DNA from: Mycobacterium sp. AT1
GTDB lineage: Bacteria > Actinomycetota > Actinomycetes > Mycobacteriales > Mycobacteriaceae
Assembly: GCF_002043095.1 (NCBI RefSeq)
Contig: NZ_MVOC01000007.1
Span: 1-64,000, forward strand
Length of the DNA stretch: 64,000 nt
Reading direction: 5' to 3'
Positions 25,287 to 33,517 of the stretch are shown here, in pieces; position 1 is the first letter of the stretch, and every line of letters begins with the position of its first letter. A program made the position numbers and the translations under genes. The notes below the pieces were generated by a model that saw nothing but the letters and a program-made list of their open reading frames with translations, had not been told where the DNA came from and ran no database searches.

Positions 25287-26101
25287 GACTCGATCACCAC
25301 AGAGGCCACCACGGCCTCGCAACCCACCAGCACGGTGCGTTCGGCCACGGCCACGAACGTGTTGTGCTTCTCATCGATCGCCGTCCGGACCTGAGGCTGG
25401 TCGCGCCAGCCGAACAGCGGGGCGCTGGTGGCGATGAGGGTTTCACCGAGGCCGTCGGCGTACCCGCCGTCAACGACGAGGGTGTGCCCGCCGGGAGTGA
25501 TCCACTTGGTGCCCAACCGGCTGACCAGGCGCACCGACACCAGGCCGGGAAGCATCGTCGGGGAGGCGTGAACCAGACCGACGACGTTGGCCTTGGCGAG
25601 CTGCGTTTCCAGCCAGGCCAGGGCCACCGCCGCGTCGTCGACCGTGGGGATGGTGGCCAGCTCGGCGGCGTCGAGCCTGAGCCGGTCGGCCAACTGGCGG
25701 GCCACCATGGCCGACTCCCGCAGCCGCAACGCCTGGCTGGCTCGGGATTCCACCTCGCGGCGGCTTGGCTCGGTCAGGTCGCAGCTGTCGAACGCCCACA
25801 CCACCACCGGGTCGAACGGGTCGAGGACGCCACCGCGCTGCCCCTCCTTGCGGGGGCCGTCGAGGGCAGGCACCGAACACCACGGTGCATCCCAGATGCC
25901 GGTCTGGCTCGCGCCGGGGAAACTCGTCCCCCTGATCTCGACGCCGTTCAGGTGACGGGAAGGGCCGGTGACGTCGGTCCAGCTGACCTCGGCGTACAGC
26001 CCGCCGGGGGCGGGGTTCTGAGGCGGCGCGTCGAACACCGTCGGCAGCGGGGCCGAGTGCGTGGTGACCGGGAAGTCGGGCAACGAGCTCGGGGCGGTCA
26101 C
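25283..26101 (-). CDS. Unknown 272-aa element protein
   Basis: The protein is not recognised with confidence. It has a Pro-rich N-terminus, a central helical part (residues about 115-165) and beta-rich ends (GLVSVRLVSRLG, TFVAVAERTVLVG). It lacks a signal peptide and membrane helices. The size, composition and position in an operon of phage-type genes would fit a virion or head-associated protein, perhaps a divergent coat protein, but no motif proves it. The GTG start at 26101 overlaps the stop of the preceding gene by four bases. Confidence 0.65.
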   Translation of the reverse strand: MTAPSSLPDFPVTTHSAPLPTVFDAPPQNPAPGGLYAEVSWTDVTGPSRHLNGVEIRGTSFPGASQTGIWDAPWCSVPALDGPRKEGQRGGVLDPFDPVVVWAFDSCDLTEPSRREVESRASQALRLRESAMVARQLADRLRLDAAELATIPTVDDAAVALAWLETQLAKANVVGLVHASPTMLPGLVSVRLVSRLGTKWITPGGHTLVVDGGYADGLGETLIATSAPLFGWRDQPQVRTAIDEKHNTFVAVAERTVLVGCEAVVASVVIES

Positions 26102-26757
26102 AGTGAAATTCCTAATTTGGCGAGTTCGGCGCGGGCATGATCAGCCGCGGTGATGTCCTGAGCACGTCTCGACCGGGGTTGGTCGTCACGGTCCAGACGG
26201 CGTTCCAGCGCGCGGGCGGCGTGGTCGACCCCGGCGAGAGCGCGTAGTAGGCGCTCGCTGACGACCCCGGTCAGAGCATTCCCTAGAAGCCGGTCCAGGT
26301 CGTGGTCATACATTGCCGCCGCCGCTGCCAAACGATGGCCCCAGAGCCCCTCCGCAACGCTCTCGGCATCGATCTCGGGCAGCTGAGGCCGCTGGACCAG
26401 CGTGCGCACCGCGGCCATCGCCCGTCCCCGCTCCTCCAAGCTCAGGTGCCGAGTCTGGTTCTGCGCCTTGGCCTCGGCTACCAGGCCTGAGGCGACGAAG
26501 ATCAGCTCACCCGCCGCGTCGGCCAGATCCTCGACGTACCGGATGTAAGTCCTGGGGGCACCTCTCTCGGCAACGCGGTTGGCCAGCGAGACGCAGATGT
26601 CACAGGTCTCAACGGTGAGCGACCAGCCGCCCCTGAGATGGGACCCGAGTCCTTGCCGACGCCGCTCCCGCAGCTCGCCCTGGGTGAAGGTCGGCGCGGG
26701 CGCGGGCTGTTGACGGGCCAGCGCCGCGGGTGTGCGGTTGCGGGCCTTGACGGTCAT
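26098..26757 (-). CDS. Unknown 219-aa helical protein
   Basis: The family is not recognised. The protein is almost entirely helical, begins with a basic Pro/Gln-rich tail and has two Cys (ETCDICVSLANRV). Repeated Arg/Asp-rich helices fill the C-terminal third. It is joined by 4-base overlaps to both neighbours (ATGA upstream, GTGA downstream), so it is made together with the 77-aa and 272-aa proteins. A structural or scaffold-like role is possible, by position only. Confidence 0.65.
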   Translation of the reverse strand: MTVKARNRTPAALARQQPAPAPTFTQGELRERRRQGLGSHLRGGWSLTVETCDICVSLANRVAERGAPRTYIRYVEDLADAAGELIFVASGLVAEAKAQNQTRHLSLEERGRAMAAVRTLVQRPQLPEIDAESVAEGLWGHRLAAAAAMYDHDLDRLLGNALTGVVSERLLRALAGVDHAARALERRLDRDDQPRSRRAQDITAADHARAELAKLGISL

Positions 26758-26987
26758 CGCGCTACCCCCTGCCGAAGCCGAGATACCAGGGCATCGACGT
26801 GGCCGGGCGCGATCTGCCCGGCCTCGGCGTCAATGGCGCGGGCGACTCGATGGAACGCCAGACCTTCGCGGGCCGCGATCACCCGCGGGTCGTCGTCCGG
26901 CACCTGACGGGACTTGAGAGACGCCACCACTGCCGAGTAGCTGGCCGCTGACCGGACTGCCGGGTCGTCGGAAATTAGAACACCCAT
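26754..26987 (-). CDS. Small 77-aa element protein
   Basis: This is a short helical protein (GVLISDDPAVRSAASYSAVV and so on) of unknown family. The ATG at 26987 gives 77 residues; a longer start at 27002 is possible, and no clear ribosome site is seen for either. It overlaps the 219-aa gene by four bases and is the first gene of that operon. The 158-base gap before the resolvase gene should hold its promoter. Confidence 0.6.
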   Translation of the reverse strand: MGVLISDDPAVRSAASYSAVVASLKSRQVPDDDPRVIAAREGLAFHRVARAIDAEAGQIAPGHVDALVSRLRQGVAR

Positions 26988-27115
26988 GACCACAACGTAC
27001 ACACGACGGTGCCACGGTGCGACGCCGAAACCTGTTGCGTAACAACAAGTTACCCGACTTAGTCGGTATATTCGAGGTCCTGTGGGCCTGGTCGGATTGG
27101 GCAGGGACGACGAAA

Positions 27116-27139
27116 CCCCGATCCAAAATCGGATCGGGG
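27116..27139. terminator. Intrinsic terminator-like hairpin
   Basis: CCCCGATCC (27116-27124) pairs with GGATCGGGG (27131-27139) around a 6-base loop. It lies 22 bases past the stop of the leftward serine recombinase gene and is followed on that strand by TTTCGTC. It probably ends that transcript. Confidence 0.7.
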
Positions 27140-27160
27140 TCGTGGGCGTGTCGGGCGTGT

Positions 27161-27736
27161 CTAGGCCTTCTCGGCCAGCACCCGGTACACCGTGGCGCGG
27201 CCGACGCCGAGCGTCTGGGCGATCTTCTCGACGGGCTCGCCGCTGGCGCGCAACGCTTCGGCCTGGCGCACCTGGTCGGCGTCGAGCGCCTTCGGGCGAC
27301 CGATGGGCAGGCCGCGTGACTTGCGTGCCGACCGCGATGCTTCACGGCGCTCGCGGCCCAGTTCCAGCTCCAGCTCGGCCAGCGACGCCAACACGCCCGC
27401 GATCATTCGGCCGGTGGCGTTCGAGGTGTCGATGCCCTCCCGCAGCGACCGGAGCACGATGCCGCGCTCACCGAGATCGCGAATCGTCAGCATCACCTCG
27501 GCGGCGTTGCGGCCGAGCCGGTCGATGCCCACCACCACGATGGTGTCACCGTCCTGGGTATAGCTGAGCAGCGCGGAGAGGCCAGGGCGCTGCTCCTTGG
27601 TGGAGGTGCCGGTGAGGACGTCGGAGTACACCCGATCAAGATCAACCCCGGCCGTCTTCAGCGCATCGCGCTGCTGATCGAGCGATTGATGCCCGGTGCT
27701 CACCCGGGCGTATCCGAAGACCCGTCCGCCACCCAT
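27161..27736 (-). CDS. Serine recombinase (resolvase/invertase)
   Basis: This is a 191-aa small serine recombinase. The catalytic Ser13 is in YARVSTGHQSLDQQ and other family motifs follow (GIDRLGRNAAEVM, GRMIAGVLASLAELE). A C-terminal helix-turn-helix is clear (EKIAQTLGVGRATVYRVL). The ATG at 27736 overlaps the TAA of the upstream 66-aa gene (TAATG). The element already has a tyrosine integrase, so this enzyme more likely resolves multimers or inverts DNA than integrates the element. No inverted target repeats were recognised nearby. Confidence 0.9.
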   Translation of the reverse strand: MGGGRVFGYARVSTGHQSLDQQRDALKTAGVDLDRVYSDVLTGTSTKEQRPGLSALLSYTQDGDTIVVVGIDRLGRNAAEVMLTIRDLGERGIVLRSLREGIDTSNATGRMIAGVLASLAELELELGRERREASRSARKSRGLPIGRPKALDADQVRQAEALRASGEPVEKIAQTLGVGRATVYRVLAEKA

Positions 27737-27936
27737 TAGGCCACCGCCTCGGCGGCCTCGTCGACCAGGATGCGGTCGTAGTAATCCCTCTCGAATGCGA
27801 GCCACTTCTCGGCCAGGTACTCGGGGCGGGCGCGGTCGGCGGCGTCGTCGGTGGCCCACTTGGCCTCCATCTTGGCCATGTAGACGGGGTCCCTGAGGCG
27901 GGCCGCCCTGGCGGCGTGGCGCTCGGTGTTGGTCAT
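27736..27936 (-). CDS. Small 66-aa protein coupled to resolvase
   Basis: This short, charged, helical protein (RLRDPVYMAKMEAKW, FERDYYDRILVDEAAE) has no recognised domain. The ATG at 27936 is preferred; a TTG six codons upstream is possible. It shares a TAATG junction with the resolvase gene, so the two are translated together. A role as a partner or regulator of the recombinase is suggested by this coupling only. Confidence 0.6.
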   Translation of the reverse strand: MTNTERHAARAARLRDPVYMAKMEAKWATDDAADRARPEYLAEKWLAFERDYYDRILVDEAAEAVA

Positions 27937-28068
27937 GTCGTTATCGTATCTCAAAAGTCGACACCACTTAATATTGATACGAGACGACTTATGAGATTTC
28001 TGACCTGGTGGAATGCCCCACCTGGAGGGTCGGAATCACCCGTTCCAAAACTAAAGAATTGAGACGCC

Positions 28069-28251
28069 CTAGTCGGCTCGGCTGGGCCGCCAGCCGGGAG
28101 CACCCGTGGTCGCGGGCGGGGTCACCACGGACACCGTGGTGGGCTTCACGCGCTGAGTGCCGTTACCGAGGCTGACGACGGGCATGGTCGCGACGGCGTT
28201 GTTCTCGGGGTGAACGCGCCAGTCGGGGCCACCGAGGTTCGTAATTTCCAT
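28069..28251 (-). CDS. Small 60-aa hypothetical protein
   Basis: This is a 60-residue protein without recognised domains (MEITNLGGPDWRVHPENN). A clear TAGGAGC ribosome site precedes the ATG at 28251, which supports translation. It stands alone between the 165-aa gene and the recombinase pair. No membrane segment or signal peptide is seen. Confidence 0.55.
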   Translation of the reverse strand: MEITNLGGPDWRVHPENNAVATMPVVSLGNGTQRVKPTTVSVVTPPATTGAPGWRPSRAD

Positions 28252-28316
28252 GCTCCTAGGTTACCGGCGTCGAGTGCTGGAATCCGTTGTGCGAATTAGT
28301 GATAACCCAAAACTGT

Positions 28317-28814
28317 TCAACGCCGACGAGTCGCGCCGGGCCGCCAATGGGCCAGCGGATCGTATTCGCCGCTGGCCGCCCCGGCCTTGCGCACCGGCGT
28401 GACGACGGGCACAGGAACTGGCTCCGGCAGCGGCACGACCGCCGCCACCTCGGCGACGGACTCAGGGTCTACGGAATCGGGCTCCAGCGCCACGGTGAGC
28501 GTTGAAACCGGCTCCGGTGCAGTCTCGTCCACCTCGGGCTCGCTGATCAGCTCAGGGGCTTCCCGACGCGCCATCACCGCTGCCCACTCGCGGAGTTCGT
28601 CAACCGGGACGCCGCCGACGGCCAATACGCCGCGGGCGATCTCCACCTGGAGCGCGAACAACGGATCGTCGGGGCCGACGACGTTGCCGACCAGGGCGCG
28701 CAGCTCGGTTTCCAGTTGGGCCTCCATGTCGGCGGGCGTGAGTCTGCCGTCGGCCACGTCACGGGCGACGGATGACGCCGCCTTGATCGCGTCCTCAGGG
28801 GTGATGATCGTCAT
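28317..28814 (-). CDS. Unknown 165-aa element protein
   Basis: The N-terminal half is helical (EDAIKAASSVARDVADG) and acidic. The C-terminal half is a Pro/Val/Glu-rich, probably disordered linker (PLPEPVPVPVVTPVRKAG) ending in a basic tail. It overlaps the preceding TerS-like gene by four bases (ATGA at 28811-28814), so it is likely made with it. The family is not recognised. A packaging accessory role is inferred from this link alone. Confidence 0.65.
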   Translation of the reverse strand: MTIITPEDAIKAASSVARDVADGRLTPADMEAQLETELRALVGNVVGPDDPLFALQVEIARGVLAVGGVPVDELREWAAVMARREAPELISEPEVDETAPEPVSTLTVALEPDSVDPESVAEVAAVVPLPEPVPVPVVTPVRKAGAASGEYDPLAHWRPGATRRR

Positions 28815-29302
28815 TCGGTGATCTCCTCGATCTCGGCGTCGATGATGTTGCCGGACAACTGGTGTTGCGGCTGTCGCTGAGCGACCAGGGTCAACAGCTC
28901 GGATTCGAGGCGGTCGATGACGGCGGTCACGTCGGTGCTGACGCTCACGTCCACTTCGGTGCGCTGCGGTGCATAAGCCCCTGCTAGCTTGGCGCGCTCG
29001 GTGACGGTCGCCCGAATCTCCTTGGCGTACGCCAAAGCGGTGTCGTCGTCGCCATCCTCGATCGCCAGGAGGTAGCGAGTGAACCCGTTCCGTTGGATGA
29101 GCTGGAGGGCGGCGTCGTGCTTCCGGCGGGCTTGCTCGATGGTCTCGGGCGGCGTGCGGTCTCGCAGTCGAAGCACCGCCTGACGCGCAGCCTGGCGGCT
29201 TCGGTAGTCCAGCGAGTCCGCGATCTCCTGCCACGTCGCGCCGGTGGCAGCCAGACGCTCGGCCTGCTCCGCTCGGTGCCGTGAGTCGAGTCGATTGGTC
29301 AC
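28811..29302 (-). CDS. HTH protein, possible terminase small subunit
   Basis: This is a 163-aa protein. Its first 60 residues form a helix-turn-helix (AATGATWQEIADSLDYRSRQ) of the kind used by small terminases and phage DNA-binding proteins. The remainder is helical and acidic at the end. The GTG at 29302 is the most likely start, but no strong ribosome site is present and upstream starts in frame exist. It is the first gene of the leftward operon beside the TTGGG-repeat region. A TerS role would fit with TerL 5 kb downstream; this is an inference. Confidence 0.6.
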   Translation of the reverse strand: MTNRLDSRHRAEQAERLAATGATWQEIADSLDYRSRQAARQAVLRLRDRTPPETIEQARRKHDAALQLIQRNGFTRYLLAIEDGDDDTALAYAKEIRATVTERAKLAGAYAPQRTEVDVSVSTDVTAVIDRLESELLTLVAQRQPQHQLSGNIIDAEIEEITE

Positions 29303-29486
29303 GGTGAACAGTTTGACAACAGACCGTGCAGAGGTCGGCCGCCCGCGGGGGTGCCGCCGCCCCTGGCCGTCAACGGTCAACGGTCAATGGACGCGAGGGC
29401 GACGCGTGAGGATGCCGCCGCTCCTCGCGTGAGCATTCGTCGGCGGGCACGGTCAGTCTTTCGTCTCAGGTCCCCTACCCCCAAGT

Positions 29487-29649
29487 CCCCTATTTCATAG
29501 GGGGGACGACACTTGGGTGGGGTTGGGCTTGAGTTGGGTCTGCGGTTGGGTCCGGTTGGGTTTTCGCAGGTCAGGCCCGTTGGGTCGGTACTTGGGTGGG
29601 GGTGGGTCCCCACCTCACCGCGTGGAGGCCAGACCCAAGGCAGACCCAA
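29487..29649. repeat. TTGGG repeats, origin or pac-like region
   Basis: Seven TTGGG units lie in one direction between 29513 and 29596 (starts 29513, 29523, 29534, 29546, 29556, 29580, 29592), followed by two inverted CCCAA units at 29634 and 29645. A small hairpin (CCCCTA/TAGGGG, 29487-29503) is at the left, and GCAGGTCA (29566-29573) is mirrored by TGACCTGC (29676-29683). The region lies in the 526-base gap (29303-29828) between the TerS-like gene and the RepA-type ATPase, the usual site for an iteron origin or packaging site. The gap has no convincing gene; a Pro-rich leftward frame there follows from the repeats. Confidence 0.55.
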
Positions 29650-29828
29650 CCCCACCCGTACGGCGGAAAGTGCGCTGACCTGCACTTTTGGCGTTGGCGC
29701 GTTCGGCCAGACCCACTCCCCGGCGGGTCCCAGGTGGGTGGGGGTGGGTTTATGCAGCTCAGACGGCCTTTCGGCAGCTGCATGCGCACATCTGAGCGGC
29801 GGCCCCTGCACCATGGCTCCTCGAGCCT

Positions 29829-31823
29829 TCACGCCGCGGACGCCGCGCCCTGGCCGCTGCTGGCGTCACCGGAGAGCGCAGTCATGGCGGCGGGGTCCGG
29901 CGGCCGAACTTCCTTCGGCTCGTAGTACACGTGGGTCAGGTAGTCACGCTTGGCCACGACCAACCACCCGTGTTCGACCAAGAGCTTCACCGCCTCGGTA
30001 GCCGTGTGCCTACTGCACACCCGGCGCACCTTCCGCATGGCTCCCGTGGCGGTCCGCTCCTCGCCGATCACCTCGTTGGCCATCTCAGCCAGCCGCGTCT
30101 GTGTGAGCCCTTCACCGGGGATGCAAGCCTCCTGGGCGAGTTCGTATACCTGCTTGGCGTATGCCGCGCCCTTGCCGGTCCACTTCTCCATCGGGAGATC
30201 AGGGTCGAACTCACCGCTGAGCGGGTCAGCGCCCGGCCCGATCACCAAAGAGTCTTCGCCGCCGGGCAGTTCGACCTTGACCGCCGTCAGCGGATACGGC
30301 CCCTTGACCGCGTCGTCCTTCATCTTGCCGACCTCGATGGTGACCGACATCGCCTTCGGGTTGTCGCGCAGCGCGATCAATTGGACGTCGACCGCGTTCA
30401 ACCACGCCACCGAGCCGCGCGCGTTGCGTGGGTCAGCCTTGGTGGTGTGGTGCAGCACCAGCACCGCAGCGTCGGTGTGCCGCATCAGCGTGTCGACCTG
30501 GGCCACGGCCCGCCCCTGATCGGTGGCCGAGTTCTCCTCCAGCCCAACGGTGCAGCGCGCCTGGGTGTCGAACACCACCAGCCGCGCGCCCGTCTCGACC
30601 ACCTTGGCCGTGACGTCGTCCATGTCGCGTTGAGAGCCGAGCTGGGCTGCGCCCTCCAGCACGGTCAGCTTGTCCATCACCTGGCGACGGTCGACGCCGC
30701 GCTGTTTGCACCACGCCCTGACGCGCTTGGCGATGCCGCGCACGCCTTCGCCGACCACGTACAGCACCGGCACAGGCTCAACGACCCCAAACCGGGCCGA
30801 CCCGGCGAACGGGGTGCCGCTGGCCAGTGACAGCGCCATGTCGAGGGCAATGAAGCTCTTCAGCGACTGAGACATCCCGATCAGGTGCACCAGCGACGAG
30901 GCCGGCAAAAACTCGGCCACCAGCCACTCGGTACCGGGCAGGTTCTCCAGGTCATCGAGGGTGCGCCAGCGGCGGCTCACCGGATTCTGGACGGCAGTAC
31001 CACCCGACCTGTGCAGAATCCGCGCGTCGGCCAAATCGGCCCAGGCGGCGCTCATCTCGGCGGCCGTGGCCGCGGTGAGCGTCTTGACGGCCTCGGGGTC
31101 CACGCCCAATGATCCGACCAGCTCGGTGGCGCTGACCAGATAAGGGCGCTCGTCGCGGCGGGTCTTGCGGGCGGCGGCACCCATGTTCCACGTGTCGGTG
31201 TTGTGCTGCTCGATCATGCGTCGGGCGCGGTCGGCCACCCCAGTACCGCAGCCCCGTTCGATCTCCGCCAAGCCATAGGGCGTGTGCGGCGGCACACTGA
31301 CCGCCTTGAGCGCCTGTTGCTGCTGCGACCGCTCACGCTTGCGGGCGTTGGCCCGCTCGGTCAGTTGCGCCAGCGCGGCCTCGGGGTCGACCATGTCGTA
31401 GAGCACCGACTCGGCAACGAACTCGGCCACCTCGGCGCGGGTGATGCCGTCGAGTTCGGGGCACAGCGCCGCCGCCAGCCCCGACGGAATCGCGTCCAGT
31501 TCCTCGAACCGGGTGCCCTCGCGGTCGGTCGCGGCGTTGGGCGCAACGACGCCGATCCCGTGCCGATTGCCGAAGTCTCGCAGGGCCTCCCACTGCGGCG
31601 CGCTGAGATACGGCTCGATCGCGTCGCCGGGCTCAGCGCCGAGGCGGTCAGCCACCATCAACATGGGGAGCGCCGTCGCGGGATCGGCCTTGCCGGGGTC
31701 CTCGGCCAGATCACGCGTCGGCCGATAGCCAGCCGGGTCGGCGACGTCGGCGAACGGATCGGCCTCACTGTGGCCGTTCATCGTCGAGCGGGCTTCGTCA
31801 CCCGTGCGGGTATTCTGGGGCAT
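29829..31823 (-). CDS. RepA-type AAA ATPase, replication helicase
   Basis: This is a 664-aa protein. Its C-terminal half is a RecA/RepA-like ATPase with Walker A GMSQSLKS (residues 316-323), Walker B RLVVFDTQ and AVLVLHHTTK, the pattern of hexameric plasmid and satellite helicases. The N-terminal 300 residues include helical DNA-binding-like parts without a recognised primase motif. The last 60 residues suggest a winged helix. The ATG at 31823 follows GTAGGAG. It lies just upstream (in transcription) of the TTGGG-repeat region, so it probably opens or unwinds an origin there for replication of the excised element. Confidence 0.82.
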   Translation of the reverse strand: MPQNTRTGDEARSTMNGHSEADPFADVADPAGYRPTRDLAEDPGKADPATALPMLMVADRLGAEPGDAIEPYLSAPQWEALRDFGNRHGIGVVAPNAATDREGTRFEELDAIPSGLAAALCPELDGITRAEVAEFVAESVLYDMVDPEAALAQLTERANARKRERSQQQQALKAVSVPPHTPYGLAEIERGCGTGVADRARRMIEQHNTDTWNMGAAARKTRRDERPYLVSATELVGSLGVDPEAVKTLTAATAAEMSAAWADLADARILHRSGGTAVQNPVSRRWRTLDDLENLPGTEWLVAEFLPASSLVHLIGMSQSLKSFIALDMALSLASGTPFAGSARFGVVEPVPVLYVVGEGVRGIAKRVRAWCKQRGVDRRQVMDKLTVLEGAAQLGSQRDMDDVTAKVVETGARLVVFDTQARCTVGLEENSATDQGRAVAQVDTLMRHTDAAVLVLHHTTKADPRNARGSVAWLNAVDVQLIALRDNPKAMSVTIEVGKMKDDAVKGPYPLTAVKVELPGGEDSLVIGPGADPLSGEFDPDLPMEKWTGKGAAYAKQVYELAQEACIPGEGLTQTRLAEMANEVIGEERTATGAMRKVRRVCSRHTATEAVKLLVEHGWLVVAKRDYLTHVYYEPKEVRPPDPAAMTALSGDASSGQGAASAA

Positions 31824-31920
31824 GTCTCCTACTTCGCTGGTAAGGGGAATTCGTTGGGAGCGGTGCCGCACCGGCATTGCGAGTAGAAGCCACTTCTCGC
31901 GCCGGGGCGGCATCGCTGCG

Positions 31921-32133
31921 TTACGGGTCAGTGCGTTGTGGGGTCACGGTGTTCGCAGCCAGGTACTCGGCGAGATCGCTGGCCCGGTAGAGCACTCGGC
32001 GTCCGTCACGGATGAAGCGCGGCCCGGTGCCCGCGAACCGCTCCTGGGCCAGTGAGCCCTCGGTCTTGTGCCGGAACTCGGCTACGTCCTTCGGCAGGAA
32101 CAGGGCATCGGGGTTGTCGAGGGTGACGGCCAT
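31921..32133 (-). CDS. Small excisionase-like DNA-binding protein
   Basis: This is a 70-aa protein with a MerR/excisionase-type winged-helix pattern (LFLPKDVAEF, GPRFIRDGRRVLYRASDLAEYL). The ATG at 32133 has GAGAGGAACC upstream. It belongs to the leftward early operon between the regulatory switch and the replication gene. It could act as directionality factor for the integrase or as a transcription regulator; the 95-aa protein at 32582 is the other candidate. Confidence 0.7.
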   Translation of the reverse strand: MAVTLDNPDALFLPKDVAEFRHKTEGSLAQERFAGTGPRFIRDGRRVLYRASDLAEYLAANTVTPQRTDP

Positions 32134-32256
32134 CGTGGTTCCTCTCGATCAGCGTCAGTCAGTCGGTGTCACCGGAGATTACGTGCGCACCATGCAGACC
32201 TGCCTGCGCAACGGGTTGAGTTATCCGACTCGAACGGGGTTGTGCCGCTCGGATAT

Positions 32257-32418
32257 TCACGTTCGGTCGCCGACGCCTGCGGGCGGGACAGACAACAGCG
32301 CCGACGCCGCCTCGGGCTTCGGGCAGGTCCGCGACCCGCACCACACCCGGGTGTCCGGCAACAGGATCAGCGACTGGCCGCAGCCCATGGGGCAGTGTCC
32401 GGCCACCACGCGGCTCAT
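32257..32418 (-). CDS. Small 53-aa Cys-rich protein
   Basis: This is a 53-residue protein with HCPMGC near the N-terminus and WCGSRTC about 15 residues later, a compact zinc-binding pattern. The ATG at 32418 has GAGGGGCGG upstream, and the gene begins 3 bases after the stop of the 68-aa gene, so the two are co-translated. No function is known. The 123 bases between it and the next gene hold no other frame that I trust. Confidence 0.6.
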   Translation of the reverse strand: MSRVVAGHCPMGCGQSLILLPDTRVWCGSRTCPKPEAASALLSVPPAGVGDRT

Positions 32419-32421
32419 CGG

Positions 32422-32628
32422 CTACCGCCCCTCGGCCGGGTCGGCGGCCAGCACCCCGCCGGGAGCGTCGTAGCGGGCGTGAAATTTGGCGTGAACCTCG
32501 GGGAACGCCATCCGCAGCCGGGCCGCGTTCTGGGTGTCAGCCTTGCGGATTCCCGCCATGACGAGGGCGAAAAACGGTGGGTCATTGGCCCCGATCTGCT
32601 GCGACGCCCGATAGTCGAAGTGGCTCAC
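32422..32628 (-). CDS. Small 68-aa phage-type protein
   Basis: This is a 68-aa protein (SHFDYRASQQIGAN, FFALVMAGIRKADTQNAARL, KFHARYDAPGG) of a kind that recurs as a small gene in mycobacteriophage genomes; its function is unknown. The GTG at 32628 lies within the end of the upstream gene, giving a 47-base overlap. This is long, but the full-length N-terminus looks genuine. It is part of the leftward early operon. Confidence 0.65.
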   Translation of the reverse strand: MSHFDYRASQQIGANDPPFFALVMAGIRKADTQNAARLRMAFPEVHAKFHARYDAPGGVLAADPAEGR

Positions 32629-32869
32629 GCGGCACCCCGGCGGTGTCGCTCTCCCCCGCCAGCAGGTTCAGCAGCTTGGCCGTCGGCACACGCTTCCGCT
32701 TCGCGCTCAAGTGGATCACGGGCAATCGGCCCGCTTTGGCCATCGAATAGGCGAAAGCCCTTGACACGCCGAGGTATTCAGCGGCGGTCTCGATGCTCAC
32801 GGTGGGCGGCCCCTGGCGGAGCCGCTCGACTGATGGGTATGTCTTCGTGGTGTCGGTGAAATCAGGCAT
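32582..32869 (-). CDS. HTH excisionase/Cro-like regulator
   Basis: This is a 95-aa DNA-binding protein with an excisionase-type helix-turn-helix (SIETAAEYLGVSRAFAYSMA) followed by a wing-like part (LPVIHLSAKRKRVPTAKLL). It starts at 32869, divergent from the 192-aa regulator at 32939, with a repeat-rich operator between them. It is therefore a good candidate for the lytic-side switch protein or for the excision factor of the integrase. It is the first gene of the leftward early operon. Confidence 0.75.
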   Translation of the reverse strand: MPDFTDTTKTYPSVERLRQGPPTVSIETAAEYLGVSRAFAYSMAKAGRLPVIHLSAKRKRVPTAKLLNLLAGESDTAGVPREPLRLSGVAADRGQ

Positions 32870-32938
32870 GTCTTTAGCGTGGCGTCTTTAGCGATAACTG
32901 TCTAGACATTTGGCTATCTTTAGAGTTATCGTCTTTTC
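32870..32938. promoter_or_regulatory. Divergent switch operator of the element
   Basis: The 69-base gap between the divergent regulators holds a perfect palindrome TGTCTAGACA (32899-32908), an outer inverted pair GATAAC (32893-32898) / GTTATC (32925-32930), and three copies of TCTTTAG (32871, 32885, 32918). This dense symmetry fits overlapping operators that decide between the integrase side and the replication side. Confidence 0.7.
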
Positions 32939-33517
32939 GTGACTAGTGATAACCCCGCCTTCACACCCATCGCGGGCGACGTGATGGCCGACGACATCCG
33001 CCGCGTGAGCGGTAAGCGCGGCAGCGACGACGGCCTGATCGAAATCCCCCTGTACGGGCACGATTTTCACTACCAGGTGCGGATCGACCGCAGCAGCGGA
33101 ACGCCGCGCCTGGTCGAGCTGCGGATGGTGTGCGGCGAGGGCGGTGACATCGACCCCGCCGCTGTGCGCAACGTGCCGGTGCGCCGACTCGCCAAGGCCG
33201 CTGCCAAATTCGTCTCGCTGACCGAGCATGGCATCGCGGACGCCGGTGACGACTACGACCCAACCGGCCCAGCCAGACCCGACCTCGAACCAGGCAAGCG
33301 CCGCCGCAACCTCGGCGACGAGCACTACCGCCAGGTCGCCGCGCAGATCGGATGGGCTCGGGAAATCGGCCTCGCACCACGGGATTACGCCGCCGACTAC
33401 TTCGGGGTAGCCCTGCCGACCCTGGACCGCTGGATTGCCGAGGCCAAGAAGCGTGGCTTCCTGCGCCGTGACTGGGCCACCGCCACCACTGACACCAAGG
33501 GAACCGACCAGCCATGA
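32939..33517 (+). CDS. Probable element regulator upstream of integrase
   Basis: This is a 192-aa protein. The N-terminal part is beta-rich (LIEIPLYGHDFHYQVRIDR). The C-terminal part carries a helix-turn-helix-like segment (APRDYAADYFGVALPTLDRW) similar to phage-encoded DNA-binding proteins. The GTG at 32939 is divergent from the Cro/Xis-like gene across a symmetric operator, and the gene overlaps the integrase start by four bases. It probably regulates integrase expression or acts as the maintenance repressor, inferred from position. Confidence 0.65.
   Translation: MTSDNPAFTPIAGDVMADDIRRVSGKRGSDDGLIEIPLYGHDFHYQVRIDRSSGTPRLVELRMVCGEGGDIDPAAVRNVPVRRLAKAAAKFVSLTEHGIADAGDDYDPTGPARPDLEPGKRRRNLGDEHYRQVAAQIGWAREIGLAPRDYAADYFGVALPTLDRWIAEAKKRGFLRRDWATATTDTKGTDQP

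Noticed and set aside
29377..29832. Leftward Pro/Thr-rich 151-aa reading frame
   Set aside because: Its composition follows from the TTGGG/CCCAA repeats in all frames, it lacks a ribosome site and it overlaps the start region of the TerS-like gene.
32159..32344. Leftward 61-aa Arg-rich frame
   Set aside because: It overlaps the 53-aa Cys-rich gene, which has a better ribosome site and a plausible zinc motif.
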